DNA from: Beta vulgaris subsp. vulgaris
Taxonomy: Eukaryota > Streptophyta > Magnoliopsida > Caryophyllales > Amaranthaceae
NCBI RefSeq assembly: GCF_026745355.1
Contig: NC_079205.1
Span: forward strand, 4,818,832 to 4,882,831
Reading direction: 5' to 3'
DNA length: 64,000 nucleotides
This document shows, one piece after another, positions 11,971-22,057 of this stretch (the first letter of the stretch is position 1; the number at the start of each line of letters is the position of its first letter). The notes below the pieces were generated by a model that searched no databases, was not told where the DNA came from, and worked only from the letters and a program-made list of their open reading frames with translations. The translations under genes and the position numbers were made by a program.

Positions 11971-13422
11971 CAACGTAAAATTCACCAAATTATGTTTGAG
12001 TAACACTAGTTGCCAACCCTATTAGACATATTAAAATAAAATATTGATATGTATGTAATAAATTGAAGGGAGACCTGAGAAGTGATAAAAATAGTGTTTC
12101 AATGTATTCCTAATCAATAAAAGTTTAACAATAAGAGAGTTGGCAACACCTAAAAACCTGTGTTGCTTATGTTTCACTGCTTGAATATGACGTTCATAGG
12201 TAATTTACTACGTATTGATGAATAACACTTCGTGTGATTTTAGAGATATTCGTTTTACAATAGTTTTCGGGAAAACAATTGCTCTAGACACGTACCAATG
12301 ATTGATTATAGACAAGTTGCAATCTGCACGCGAGTATTTCAGATGTGAAACTTTAGCTAGGGACTTGGATTGTGTTCTATTCAATTATATTATTCTCGGA
12401 ACTATCTTATTTTACTTTTTGAAGGTTTTAAAACTTTCTCTACCTTTTGTCAACTTTTCCTTATTTCTTTTTTTATTTTCTCTTAATTTTTTAAAACTTT
12501 TCTTAATTAGTAAAATTAAGTTGAAAAGATTAAATCCTTAGGGATATTATTAGCGTAGTGTGGTTTGGGAAATTATTCAAACCATATTATTGATATGAGG
12601 TTCAACATTTTGGCAAACAAGGAATCAAATAATATGATGATACAAATTATGCCAAATCGCCACAAAAAAAAAAAAAACGATTTGGTCTGTTTCGATTTGC
12701 GATTCGACTTTATTTTTAAATATCTTTTTTAATCAACTATAGTTGTCTTTGTCAAAAAAAAAAAAACTATTGAGCTCAGGCCCACTTAGTTAATTTAATT
12801 CTCTTGCTCTAGGCCTTAAGTCCTTAGTGACATGTGTTGTTGTATTTTTAGAATCAGAAAATCATCCTTGGGATTGATGAGCTATAAGATTTTTTTTTTT
12901 GAACTAATAATCATAGATTTAAGTGGATGTTTGAGATTAGCGAAACTCTACATGGTAAAGTTCTTTAGTGACTCTCGAAGATCCAGCCGCAATTCCATAT
13001 ATCATAACTCAATGTAATGAATTTGTAATGGAAATTTTGGACAGGAATAATGCTAGTATATTACAAGGGTAAATGATGTATACAAATTTGATCTCATATC
13101 TGGAACACCAAATTAAACCAAATAAACGCAACTTCTTATTTAATACTCGTAAATTTGGAGTAGAAAGCTGCATAAAAGGAAGTCGTGAAGCGACAAAAAC
13201 GTAAAGTCAATGAACGTGGGCGCAAATACTAATACTACTACTATTTATTATACAATTCATTTATAGTTCATAGATATTTTAATACCGACAACCTAAAGCC
13301 GTGACAAATTGGTGAATTGAACAAATCGATCATCAAAATTAACTGCTATATATATTCATCAACCCTTTTCTTTATTCTCCATGACTTTCGAAAATTTGCT
13401 TTATCATCACTAACATGTAAAA

Positions 13423-14479
13423 ATGGCGAGAGTTTCCATCATCCTCATCATTACAATCATCTTAGCGGCTTTTCTAAATATATCAGGTAAATGTGCTCTC
13501 CTTCCTTAATTTTTTTTATTAGAAAATTAAATCAGCCTAAGGGCTAACTCTTACAAGGCTATTATCCTGTAAGAAACACCAACACATTGACTGGTAAGAC
13601 ATGCATAACATGCTAATAAAAATCGAACCCCTGACCTTAGGGGCCTATGGGGAGCGCTCTACCCACTTCTCCTATCCTTACTCTCCTTCCTTAATTCATC
13701 GTTCATTTACCAATATATACATGATGCTCTAAATAAATATATATATTTTTCTCAAATCAATAAGATAAAATATGGACAAAAAGTAAACGCTTTATCTGTG
13801 TTTTATTTTACAAGGCCTTATCTATGTTAATAGTGAGCAAGCTATGTATTCATAATACATTATCGATTAGTGTTATATACATAATTCAGAAATGAGTTTA
13901 TATATTCATAATACCGATTAGTGATTTAGTGTTATGTACATTATTTATGAATGAGTATATATTCATTAAGAACACCACGTAAAGAAAGTCAACACTTTTC
14001 TAACTTTATGTTCAATATTGAACAAAAGACTTATTAGAAAAATTGTTCTACAAGTCTCGCATCAATTGAATTTATCAAAATTCCCCCCTTGTCTTAAATT
14101 TGGTGGAGAATGCATGAATGATTCTAAATGAGAAGTTTGTTTAGAGATTGTTATCTAATTAATTTTATATTTTACTTGTTGCTTTCTTACACACACAACC
14201 CTTACAGCAGCTGATAAAACAAGAACATGTAAGAAGGCTAACGAGTTTTGTGGAGGAATTGCCGGATTTCAATGCTGTGAAGGACTACATTGTAATCTTG
14301 AAGGCGATTTCGCAGATGCAGGTGGACATTGTCAGAAAAGACAATCATGTCAAAAAGCCGGCCAGATTTGCGGCGGGTTTACGGCCGTAGAACGCCGATG
14401 TTGTAAAGGACTTGAGTGTGTAATGGATGATGTTAATATTCCAGATGCAGGTGGAAAATGTCAGCGAAGTCATCATTGA
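13423..14479 (+). CDS. Knottin gene 3: secreted two-module six-cysteine protein
   Basis: Exons 13423-13486 and 14211-14479 join across a 724-nt phase-1 intron to give 110 residues: a 21-residue signal peptide, module A at 28-62 and module B at 68-105, and a short QRSHH tail. Module A matches module 1, and module B matches module 3, of genes 1 and 2. The middle module is missing and the junction falls exactly at the last cysteine of module A, leaving the KRQS linker of module 3. The frame stays open and all 12 cysteines are present, so this is a viable short isoform, not a broken gene. Exon 2 has no internal ATG near its start, so it reads correctly only with the upstream exon. Confidence 0.88.
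13511..13680 (-). mobile_element. tRNA-derived SINE in gene 3 intron
   Basis: A roughly 170-bp insertion is flanked by a 16-bp direct repeat CTCTCCTTCCTTAATT (13496-13511 and 13681-13696); genes 1 and 2 have one copy of the related sequence. It has a poly-T start on the plus strand (poly-A tail on minus). On the minus strand there is a tRNA-like head with box-A-like GGTAGAGCGCT and box-B-like GGGGTTCGATT. These are the hallmarks of a pol III SINE mobilised by LINE machinery. Confidence 0.88.
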
Positions 14480-14599
14480 CAAAGTAAAATTCACCAAATC
14501 ATACATGTTTGTGTAACACTGATTGTCAACCCTCTTAGACATACACATTAAAATAACATATTAATATATATGTAATAAATTGAGGGGAGAATTGAGAAG

Positions 14600-14956
14600 T
14601 GATAGAATTTGTGGCGCATGCAGAAGTTGTAATGGACCCGAATAGTATTATAAAATTGAATTTTCATTGATAATTAATTATACAAGTCTGTTTGTGAGAG
14701 CTCATGTCTCTCATTTACCTTGGTAGAACCCTTTGTTTCTACCTTTCCTAATATCTTGTGTGGATCTCACTTGTTTGGCTCCCTTTTTCAACTCATGCAC
14801 ATATTATATATTTGTAGTTGTTGTATCCTAACTTCTAGATTTTTCTTTCAAGTACAAATATCTTAGATTTTTCACAAGATAATTCTAGATACACATTAGA
14901 TATTTTTCTCACATTTTTTATCAAACATTTAGAATTTTCTAGATTAATCTCTAACA
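14600..14956 (-). mobile_element. Solo LTR in the 3' flank of gene 3
   Basis: It starts TGATAGAATTTGTGGCGCA and ends TCTCTAACA, matching the LTRs of the element at 16760-18610 but shorter through internal deletions. Genes 1 and 2 lack it at the same place (GAGAAGTGATAAAAAT). Flanking AGAAG/AAAGT is a weak, decayed target duplication. Confidence 0.78.
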
Positions 14957-15520
14957 AAAGTGACATAAATTTTTTTAATGTATTTCTAACCAATGAAAAT
15001 TCAATAATAAAAGAGTTAACAACATTTAAAAGCTTATATTAGCTTATGTTTCAGTGCTTGAAATAATGTTTATAAGTAATTACTACGTATTGAATAACAC
15101 TTTGTTTGATTATTTTAGACATATTCATTTTACAATAATTTTCGGGGAAACAGTTGCTCTAGACATGTAAGGGATTGATTACACTAAAAATTCCAACTTG
15201 CACGCGACTACGCGGGTATTAATTTCCGATGAGAAACTATAGCTTAGGGATTTGGATGGTGTTCTATTCAATTTTATTATTCTTCCATTTATCTTATTTA
15301 ACTTTCTGAAGTTTTTTTTTTTTACACTTTCTCTACTTTTTGTCAACTTTTCCTTATTTTCTTTTGTATTTTTTCTTATTTTTTTTTTTAACTTTTCTTG
15401 ATTAGTAAAATTAAATTGAAAAGCATAAATTTTTTAGGATACTATCAGCGTAGTGTGGTTTGGGACATTATTCAAACCATATTACAGATATGAGGTTCAG
15501 CATTTTGGCAAACTGAGAAT

Positions 15521-16319
<799 letters not shown>

Positions 16320-18780
16320 TCATAGATATTTTTTTTTGGGTGAAAAAGGATAAAGCATTAAAAATTCAGTAATAGAGTCATACATCTCGTAAGTGCTATC
16401 CATACTAGGATCCCCAATACATTCCGCTAAATAAGTGTTCATACAATAGCTAGAGGGAGAAGGGAAAATCTTAGCTATCCGATTACATATCGCCAAGTCA
16501 TTAGTGTTGCTACACTGCTTGGCCATCATATTCGCGATCTTGTTGTACTCCCTACTGCAGTGAAGAATCTTGAGACTTTCAAACTTCGTGCCTAACTCCC
16601 TGCATTTACAAAGAACATTAGATATATGTTAGTATGGGTTACTTCTTGGTCAAGAAGTTGAGTGGCCATTTTACAATTGGAAAACAGCACCAATTTCTTT
16701 AAGACATGGTCTCGGGCTATTGATAAGTCTTCACGGATTCCCTTTAGTTCCGTTAGGAGTGATAGAAATTTGTGGCGCATACGGAAGTTTTGACGGACCC
16801 GAATAATATCATGAAATTGTATTTTCATTGATAATTATTTGTACAAGTGTGTTTGTGAGAGCTCATGTCTCTCATTCACCTTGGTATAACTATTTGTTTC
16901 TACCTTTCCTAATATTTTGTGTGGAACTCACTTGTTTGGCTCTCCCTCATTTGAGCTCATTTGACTCCCTCTCATTTGAGCTTATTTTTCATCTCATACA
17001 ACTATTACATATTTATACTAGTTACATATTTAACTCTAGAATTTTCTATAATAATCTAATGCTAGATACTTCTACCTACAAATATCTCTAGATATTTCTA
17101 CAATTTGATATCTCTAAATTTTCCACATCATTTTTCCATCCTAATATAACTTAGAATTTTAACAAGATATATCTAGATACATCACTTAATTTTTCCACTT
17201 AATACAAGATTTTTCTAGAATACATTAGATATTTTTCTTAGAATTTACATCACTCACCTAGAATTTTCTAGATTATCTTCAACACTCCCCCTTAATCTTG
17301 AAAATTCTTGTAATTCAATATTCTTTTGTTGACGCACTTGTCATCAACGATCCAATCAAGATTCCGATTTTGTTCCTTGAAATTTTTCCAAGTCTCGTTG
17401 GCGTCCATGTCACCAACCATCTCCAAGTTCACTTTCATTTTCTTCACATATTGTTGATATTCAACATTTTGTGTTGGACCCTTGTTACCAACTTGCTCCC
17501 CTAATTATCACTTTTTCTCTCTTTTTTTTTGGTACTCATGTTACCAACAACTCCTTTTTTCATTGATTTTTTGTTGATCATTATGTTGACACCCATGTTA
17601 TCAACCATTCAATCTTCAATCTTTTTTTTTCTTTCTTGGGTGCTCATGTCACCGCCCACCACTGCTAATGCTGATGTCATTAGCAAATTCCAATATTCCC
17701 TTTCTCCTTTTTTTCTTCTCTTTTTTTTTTTACTTCTTCTTCCCAACCATCGGTGCTCTTGTCACCAACATACTCTGCTAATGCCTTTGTTATTAGCTTC
17801 CTCTTTGTTCTAGCTTTTTCCCCACCATTTTTAACTTCATTTTGTTGATGCTCATGTCATCAACCCTCCAACTTATCATTTTAATCCTTTTACATTTTAT
17901 CTTCAAATATTTCCTTCACCAATTTTTTTTATCTTCACCTTTAATTTAAATTCTTCCACATATTTTAAATTTGACACTTACCTCAACTTCTTTATCTTGC
18001 TTCAACCTTCAACTTGATAATTTGCATCTTCTATCTTCTTCTTACTACTCGGATGTTGGCGTTATTACGTTCCGGCTCTGATACCATGATAGAAATTTGT
18101 GGCGCATACGGAAGTTTTGACGAACCCGAATAATATCATGAAATTGTATTTTCATTGATAATTATTTGTACAAGTGTGTTTGTGAGAGCTCATGTCTCTC
18201 ATTCCTTGGTATAACTATTTGTTTCTACCTTTCCTAATATTTTGTGTGGAACTCACTTGTTTGGCTCTCCCTCGTTTGAGCTCATTTGACTCCCTCTCAT
18301 TTGAGCTTATTTTTCATCTCATACAACTATTGCATATTTATACTAGTTACATATTTAACTCTAGAATTTTCTATAATAATCTAATGCTAGATACTTCTAC
18401 CTACAAATATCTCTAGATATTTCTACAATTTGATATCTCTAAACTTTTCCACATCATTTTTCCATCCTAATATAACTTAGAATTTTAATAAGATATATCT
18501 AGATACATCACTTAATTTTTCCACTTAATACAAGATTTTTCTAGAATACATTAGATATTTTCTTAGAATTTACATCACTCACCTAGAATTTTCTAGATTA
18601 GTCTTCAACAAGGAGCGCGTCTCTCGCAAAGGTAGTTTTTATGAAGCCCAATATCCATATCCCTTCATTGTTGCCAATAACTCCCCCAACCCAGAAGTTT
18701 TTAGATGACTTTGGAAAGCCTCGTCTACATTAAGCTGGGCCAAAGAAAACGGGGTCTGGTCCATTAGGTTTGGGACTTAG
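16320..18780 (-). pseudogene. LINE-type RNase H (RVT_3) remnant split by an LTR element
   Basis: The minus-strand pieces 18780-18616 and 16754-16320 read through as one RNase H-like domain. An LNVDEAF start and SGLGGVIGNNEGIW lie right of the LTR element, then LTELKGIREDLSIARDHVL and a motif near 16555-16500 (MMAKQCSN region) to its left. This order is that of the RNase H domain of plant non-LTR retrotransposons and their domesticated relatives. No upstream reverse transcriptase is attached, so this is a fragment. The insertion duplicated AGGAG within the domain. Confidence 0.78.
16760..18610 (-). mobile_element. Non-autonomous LTR retrotransposon with 525-bp LTRs
   Basis: Two LTRs (16760-17284 and 18087-18610) start TGATAGAAATTTGTGG and end TTCAACA on the plus strand, nearly identical, inside a 5-bp duplication AGGAG (16755-16759 and 18611-18615). 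Read on minus, the 5' LTR is followed by TGGTATCAGAGCC (plus 18075-18087 region), matching the initiator-Met tRNA 3' end, and the 3' LTR is preceded by an AAGGGGGAG polypurine tract. The about 800-bp interior has no gag or pol. It contains repeated GTTGATG...CATGTCATCAAC-like units spaced about 60-120 bp. It is an LARD/TRIM-like passenger element. Confidence 0.93.
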
Positions 18781-18911
18781 TTTACGTTTTCGTGGATATG
18801 GTTGTGAAGATTTGCTTGTAAAAAGTCCTTTGAATTTCGCCATGCCTATGCAACCACAGCCTCGGCTGTGAAAGAGTTCTAAGAGGGATTAAAAACACTA
18901 TGGTTTCGGCT

Positions 18912-19154
18912 CTTCCAAGTTTATATAAATAGTTTATTATTATAAGCATTATGATTGATACATAAGTTTGTAAATATCTATGAGATACAATCCAATTTGA
19001 ATGAAAAACACTAGGAAAGATGATGGGCCAGACTACCTGGTGAAATTCCAAGTTCATATTTTCATTCAAATTGGATTGTATCTCATAGATATTTACAAAC
19101 TTATATATCAATCATAATGCTTATAATAATAAATTATTTATACAAAGTTTGGAA
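18912..19154. repeat. Long near-perfect inverted repeat (hairpin)
   Basis: Arms 18912-19007 and 19059-19154 are reverse complements over about 96 bp with few mismatches, separated by a 51-bp loop. RNA from either strand would form a long stem. It could be a foldback MITE or a small-RNA precursor; no clear target duplication is visible, so I cannot decide. Confidence 0.85.
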
Positions 19155-19350
19155 TTGATCGTCTACTCGTTATTATTGTCGTTGGCTATAATATATATAA
19201 TGTTACCACATATGAATTGTTGTTGTACTCCTTTACTCATTAGACTTTTTACACAGTTGATTAATCGAAATAAGAGTTGATGACTAAACATGAGGCTAAA
19301 CAATAAATTGTTTTATTAGTTTTTCGTTATGATCCATATATCTATTGCAC

Positions 19351-19399
<49 letters not shown>

Positions 19400-20252
19400 A
19401 TTATATATTATATATATATTATAATAATTATTATAATATTATATATATATGATCTTAATACTTTTAGTAATATGATTCGTTTACAAAATCCATAACAAAT
19501 TAAAAATGACCCGGCCATGAGTTACATGAAGTGAATTGACATTCAATAGCGAATGGACCATGTACTTCATAATGCGAACCAAGGTCATTAGTGATCCAAC
19601 CCGAGCGCACTTGACTATACCCAAGCGTACATGAAACCCAAATACGAACTGTGCAAACCTGGTTAAAGAATGTCCACGGACGACCATACTCGGGAATGGA
19701 TCGATTTGTAAATGGAAAGCTCAAACCTGTCCGACACCCGACAATCACATGATTCAAATATGATCGACAAAACCTGACCAATCACGACCTGGGGCACTGT
19801 CTGTCAGAATCCTGACCTGTCCGGATCTGACCTGATTCGTCGTGAGTATACCAAAAATCTGTTCAAACCTGTTTTGACACCACTTTTGGTTCCTATTCTA
19901 ATGTTTTTTAATATTCTCTGAAATAATCATTTTAAAATAGTGTAAGGTTTAATAGTGTTATGTTTGATAAATAAAGAACATTCTATAATTTGAAATACGG
20001 GAGTTGGACCCAAATTTAATGTTCTCTAAAGATTTTCAAAATTATTTCAAAACCTTTGTCATGTTCATTTACACAAATCATCAAAAAGAAAAAATAAATA
20101 AATACAACTTAATATTGTAAGAATCCGTAAGACAACATATGTTCTTTTAACATAAGATACAATGTTCAAATACTAAGATTAACTATATATTTACAATTGC
20201 CCAAATAAATCACCAAAAACAGCTTAATAGTATAATAATTTGCATTGCAACA
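19155..20252. other. Intergenic DNA with (TA)n tract
   Basis: A (TA)n-rich block is at about 19345-19450. Bases 19500-19880 are of more balanced composition with ACCTG/GACC-type repeats and no convincing coding frame. Bases 19891-19985 resemble 5130-5225. Nothing else recognised. Confidence 0.6.
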
Positions 20253-20254
20253 TA

Positions 20255-20855
20255 CTTCCTCCGTTCCAAATTAAATGCTACAGTTTCTAAAAACGGCAAT
20301 TTCAAATTAAATGCAACATTTTACTTCTTTCTATTCTTGGTAAAGATTTTGAGTGTGAAATCACGAATATACCCTTACTAAGGTCTCGTTTGGTTGCACT
20401 TGGAAAGTTGATCTTCCCTTGATTTTTCACTTTCCATGAAATTTCACTTCCTAGGAAGTAAGCAAAATTGTTTGGTAGGCTATGGGAAGATGGAATTCCC
20501 ATGGGAAGTGGCACTTACCTAGGGGGAACTAGGTAAGCAACTTCCCCCATTGTGTGGGAAGTAGAACTTCCTAGGAAGTTCCACTTCCTATGCTCTAGTT
20601 AAACAAACATCTACTTGTACTTGCACTTTCTAGGAACTTGCAATTCCTAGGCAATTGGATGTCAACCAAACAAGGCCTAAAACTAATTAAGTCTTATTAA
20701 CTTAGTCACATGCCCTTACTTGTTATGTTGTCCCACTTTGTCTCTCCTTATTAACTTAGTCATATGCCCTTACTTTTTCTTAATCTCACCCTAAAATATA
20801 TTGTCTAGGAGAATGTGTCATCCAAATTGTTACATTTAATTTAAAACAGAGGAAG
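20255..20855. mobile_element. Stowaway MITE enlarged by a nested Tourist-like MITE
   Basis: Ends CTTCCTCCGTTCCAAATT and the inverse (ACAGAGGAAG) are flanked by TA (20253-20254 and 20856-20857). The extra length is mostly the nested element at 20382-20677. Confidence 0.88.
20382..20677. mobile_element. Tourist-like MITE nested in Stowaway
   Basis: Ends GGTCTCGTTTGGTTG and CAACCAAACAAGGCC form an inverted repeat flanked by TAA (20379-20381 and 20678-20680), the PIF/Harbinger-type duplication. The interior is rich in inverted CTTCCTAGGAAGT-like motifs. Confidence 0.85.
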
Positions 20856-20859
20856 TATA

Positions 20860-21730
20860 TTATTTTACGCAGTCCCATGTAGACTGTGGTTTGTTAGACT
20901 AAGTTGTAACCTTCCAAAAAGTTTTTTTTTTTTTTGTTTTCAATAACAATTTTGAATTGCCAAAAAAAAGAGTATATTCTTTTACGTAAGATACATTGTT
21001 TAGTTACTAATTAAGATGCAATCTACATTTCCATAATCCATCAAAAATCACGCACCAAAAATAATTTTATATCACTGTAAGCAGTATTTCGATGTATGTT
21101 TTATTTTCATAATACATGTGTCCAATTACAATATGAAATATAAATTATATTGGTTACTGTGGAGTTAAGTTAATTTTATATAGTGATTTAGTCATTCAAT
21201 GGTAAATAATGCACTTTTTGTATTAGTAACCAGTTCTTGGGCTCAGGCTACGTCTCCGGTAATAAAAATTTTATTTATTAATATTGTACTTTAAAATGAT
21301 AATACTAAATACAACTTGACTAGTGGTTAAAACTTTAGTATATGAACTTAAGGTCATGGGATCAAAACCTATACTATGTAATTTATAATGTTTTTATTGT
21401 ACATGATTAAATGACCTAAAACTACATAGGGAGAACGCCACGTGGAACAGTTCCTTGTTTAAGAACGCCTTTTAAAATATATATAAATTGAACTTTGAAC
21501 ATCTCAAAAAACTTAAAAGAACATCCGTGTTATATTATTGTTTCGGTATTTTATGGAAAAAACAATAAGTTAAGCTTGCAAAATCTTCTGAATATATGAG
21601 CCAAAATATTTTTTTTCAAAATCAAAACACATTTGGCTTGGCTAGAGAGATAAGCTGGATAAGTTTGTTTTAGATTAAATATATTATTAAAATTAAAAAT
21701 CTTCTTGTATACATTAACTTCTTGGAAAAT
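20860..21730. other. AT-rich intergenic DNA, no gene seen
   Basis: Low-complexity AT-rich sequence with no coding frame or repeat structure I can name. Confidence 0.55.
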
Positions 21731-21737
21731 AATTTTC

Positions 21738-22042
21738 GGAAAAAAAACCCTTTATAAGTTCAGTTATGCGGAAAAACACATTTCAAAGTATTCTTTGTAA
21801 AACGAAGCCATGAAATTAATTTTTCTTGCAAGAGGAAATATAGTTACATTTTTTCGGTGTGTTTTTTGAGATATATAGGGGTGATGGTGCAGTTAATAGA
21901 AATAGAAGGTTAAAGTAAGATAGTGTCAGCGCCGAAATCGAGAAAAACCACACCGAAAAATAGGAATTAGTTTCATCTTACAAGAAAAATTAAGTTTGTA
22001 ATTTTTTTTCAAACAATGCTTTAAAAGGTTTTTTCTCGTAAA
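21738..22042. repeat. Foldback element with about 130-bp imperfect inverted arms
   Basis: The left arm (with TTAATTTTTCTTGCAAGA and TTTTTCGGTGTG) is matched in inverse order on the right (CACACCGAAAAA, then TCTTACAAGAAAAATTAA). The unmatched centre is short. It looks like a MITE or foldback element, but the flanking duplication is unclear. Confidence 0.6.
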
Positions 22043-22057
22043 ATGAGACTTTTTTTT

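Larger units (their letters stand above)
9261..12763. repeat. Tandem segmental duplication, copy 2 (knottin gene 2)
   Basis: It aligns nearly base for base to window positions 1-4763 apart from insertions unique to one copy. It lacks the 617-874 MITE and the nested hATs of copy 1, and has its own Stowaway at 10887-11104. Outside gene 2 no other gene is visible. Confidence 0.9.
12890..15520. repeat. Tandem duplication, copy 3 (knottin gene 3, more diverged)
   Basis: It corresponds to the gene-proximal part of copies 1 and 2 (upstream region, gene, 3' flank) with more substitutions and indels, so it separated earlier. It has private insertions: a SINE in the intron and a solo LTR in the 3' flank. 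Confidence 0.85.
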
